From Candidatus Rokuibacteriota bacterium (lineage in GTDB: Bacteria; Methylomirabilota; Methylomirabilia; Rokubacteriales; CSP1-6), in the NCBI GenBank assembly GCA_016209635.1, contig JACQWC010000065.1, forward strand, positions 1 to 32,825: 32,825 bases of DNA, given 5' to 3'. The notes beneath the pieces are model-generated. The model made no database searches, was not told the DNA's origin, and saw nothing but the letters and a program-made list of their open reading frames with translations. Both the position numbers and the translations under genes were made by a program. Numbering within the stretch: the first letter of the stretch is position 1; each line of letters begins with the position of its first letter. This document shows positions 31,814-32,825 of the stretch, piece after piece.

Positions 31814-32707
31814 TCAGTCGGGCGTCGGCGTGGGCGGGGTCGTCGAGTAGTCGTAGAACCCGCGGCCGGTCTTCCGGCCGAGGTCGCCGCGCTTGACCCG
31901 CTTCTCGAGCGCCTTCGGCGGCAGGTCCTTGGGGTCCTTCGTCACCTCGTAGGTCTCGAGCCGCGCGTTGTAGCCGACGTCGAGACCGGAGAAATCCGAG
32001 AGCCTGAAAGGCCCCATGGGATGGTTCAGCCCGAGCTCCACGGCCTTGTCGATGTCCGCGAAGGAGGCCACGCCCTCCTCGAGGAGGTAGTAGGCCTCGC
32101 GGGCCTGCGCGCGGAGGATGCGGTTCACGAGAAAGCCCGGCAGCTCCTTGCGGAGGATCACCGGCTCCCGGCCGATCTTCCGGGTCAGCTCGGCGATGAG
32201 CTCCACGGTCTCCTCGCTCGTCTCCCGGCCCTTGACTACCTCCACGAGCCGCATCACCAGCGGCGGGAAGAACCAGTGCATGTTGGCGCACTTGTCCGGC
32301 CGCTTCGTCGCGCTCGCGATCTGCGAGATCATGAGGGTCGAGCTGTTGGTCGCGAGGACCGCGTGCGGCGGGCAGGCCCGGTCGAGCCGCGCGAAGCACT
32401 CGCGCTTGGGCTCGAGCCGCTCGACGATCGCCTCGACGACGACGTCGGCCTGCCGCGCCCCCTTCTCGAGGTCGGGCTCGAGGGTGACGCGGCCGATCGC
32501 CTCCGCCATCTGGGCCGGGGTCATCTGGCCCCTGGCCACGCGCTTCTCGAGCTGCGCGCGGTTGCCCTTCATGCCCTTGTCGAGGAGCTCCATCGACAGG
32601 TCGTTCAGCGACACGGAGTAGCCGTGGAGCGCCGCCTGCATCGCGATCTGGCTCCCCATCTGCCCGGCGCCCACCACGAGGATCCGCTTGATGTCGTTCG
32701 CCGTCAT
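31814..32707 (-). CDS. 3-hydroxyacyl-CoA (3-hydroxybutyryl-CoA) dehydrogenase
   Basis: A 297-residue NAD-dependent enzyme of fatty acid or butanoate metabolism. Residues 9-20 (ILVVGAGQMGSQIA) form the Rossmann loop. NSSTLMISQIA carries the catalytic Ser, MHWFFPPLVMRLVEVV the catalytic His and Glu, and PGFLVNRIL the conserved Asn. The usual HFFNPP motif reads HWFFPP here. The C-terminal domain (LGLNHPMGPFRLSDFSGLDV ... GDLGRKTGRGFYDY) is complete. The ATG at 32707 has an aggggag ribosome binding site. It resembles the core genome in base composition and lies outside the repeat region. Confidence 0.95.
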   Translation of the reverse strand: MTANDIKRILVVGAGQMGSQIAMQAALHGYSVSLNDLSMELLDKGMKGNRAQLEKRVARGQMTPAQMAEAIGRVTLEPDLEKGARQADVVVEAIVERLEPKRECFARLDRACPPHAVLATNSSTLMISQIASATKRPDKCANMHWFFPPLVMRLVEVVKGRETSEETVELIAELTRKIGREPVILRKELPGFLVNRILRAQAREAYYLLEEGVASFADIDKAVELGLNHPMGPFRLSDFSGLDVGYNARLETYEVTKDPKDLPPKALEKRVKRGDLGRKTGRGFYDYSTTPPTPTPD

Positions 32708-32825
32708 GGCTCGCTCCCCTAACAGGTTGCTGACAAAGCTACGAGTGACGGCTCGTCCATGCTCACCATGCGGTGGTTTATGGCGAGACGCGTGACTTCA
32801 TCTGCTCGCCCGTCCGCTGTGGGGC
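32708..32825. other. Upstream end of the window
   Basis: The 118 bases beyond the dehydrogenase start contain no feature I can support; the dehydrogenase promoter may lie here. Confidence 0.4.

Noticed and set aside
31633-32722. Plus-strand frames opposite the dehydrogenase
   Set aside because: Arginine- and proline-rich shadow translations of a well-supported minus-strand gene.
1-32825. tRNA or rRNA genes
   Set aside because: No cloverleaf-like or rRNA-like sequence noticed in any intergenic space by eye; a dedicated covariance search was not possible.

Overview
This is a GC-rich bacterial window with densely packed genes, nearly all on the minus strand. It looks like a Gram-negative-type soil or groundwater lineage: the murein is of the meso-diaminopimelate type (MurE carries a DNPR motif) and there are lipoproteins. 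My best guess is Candidatus Rokubacteria or a related Methylomirabilota-like group. That guess rests on GC content and gene order, not on a marker-gene tree.

The left two thirds (1-21959, read right to left) is a division and cell wall (dcw) cluster: mraZ, rsmH, ftsL, ftsI, murE, murF, mraY, murD, ftsW, murC, murB, ftsQ, ftsA, ftsZ. It continues into the conserved block pgeF, yggS, proC, yggT, divIVA-like, DUF167, mtnA (cut by the window edge). Most neighbours overlap by a few bases (ATGA or GTGA junctions) or sit within 20 bases, so translation is probably coupled. A TTGACA/TGTAAC promoter and a three-repeat MraZ operator lie just upstream of mraZ. murG and ddl, normally part of this cluster, are missing.

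One gene breaks the strand pattern: a plus-strand Ycf46-like AAA ATPase (3169-5295) placed between pgeF and yggS. It is interrupted exactly inside its Walker A motif by a 215-residue intein that keeps its splicing ends and only a remnant of a LAGLIDADG homing endonuclease.

Upstream of mraZ come an M48-family metallopeptidase lipoprotein and a pseudopilin-like gene. A relic of an IS91-type transposase (about 23.7-23.8 kb) then marks the entry to an accessory region (23.85-31.5 kb). It holds single genes and small groups, all on the minus strand: a 155-residue protein, a DUF2513 protein, a secreted protein, a uracil-DNA-glycosylase-like protein, a HEPN-like protein, a Ser/Thr kinase, a multi-pass membrane protein, a small zinc-ribbon-like protein, a split methyltransferase with a C-terminal beta-sandwich, and a small lipoprotein.

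From 26.8 to 31.3 kb nearly every gene boundary is filled by one or two copies of a roughly 100-115 base repeat family that I do not recognise. The repeat copies supply stop codons, a ribosome binding site and even an N-terminus to the adjoining genes. The layout is cassette-like, but the repeats lack the usual integron attC core pair. The window closes with a 3-hydroxyacyl-CoA dehydrogenase gene (31814-32707).
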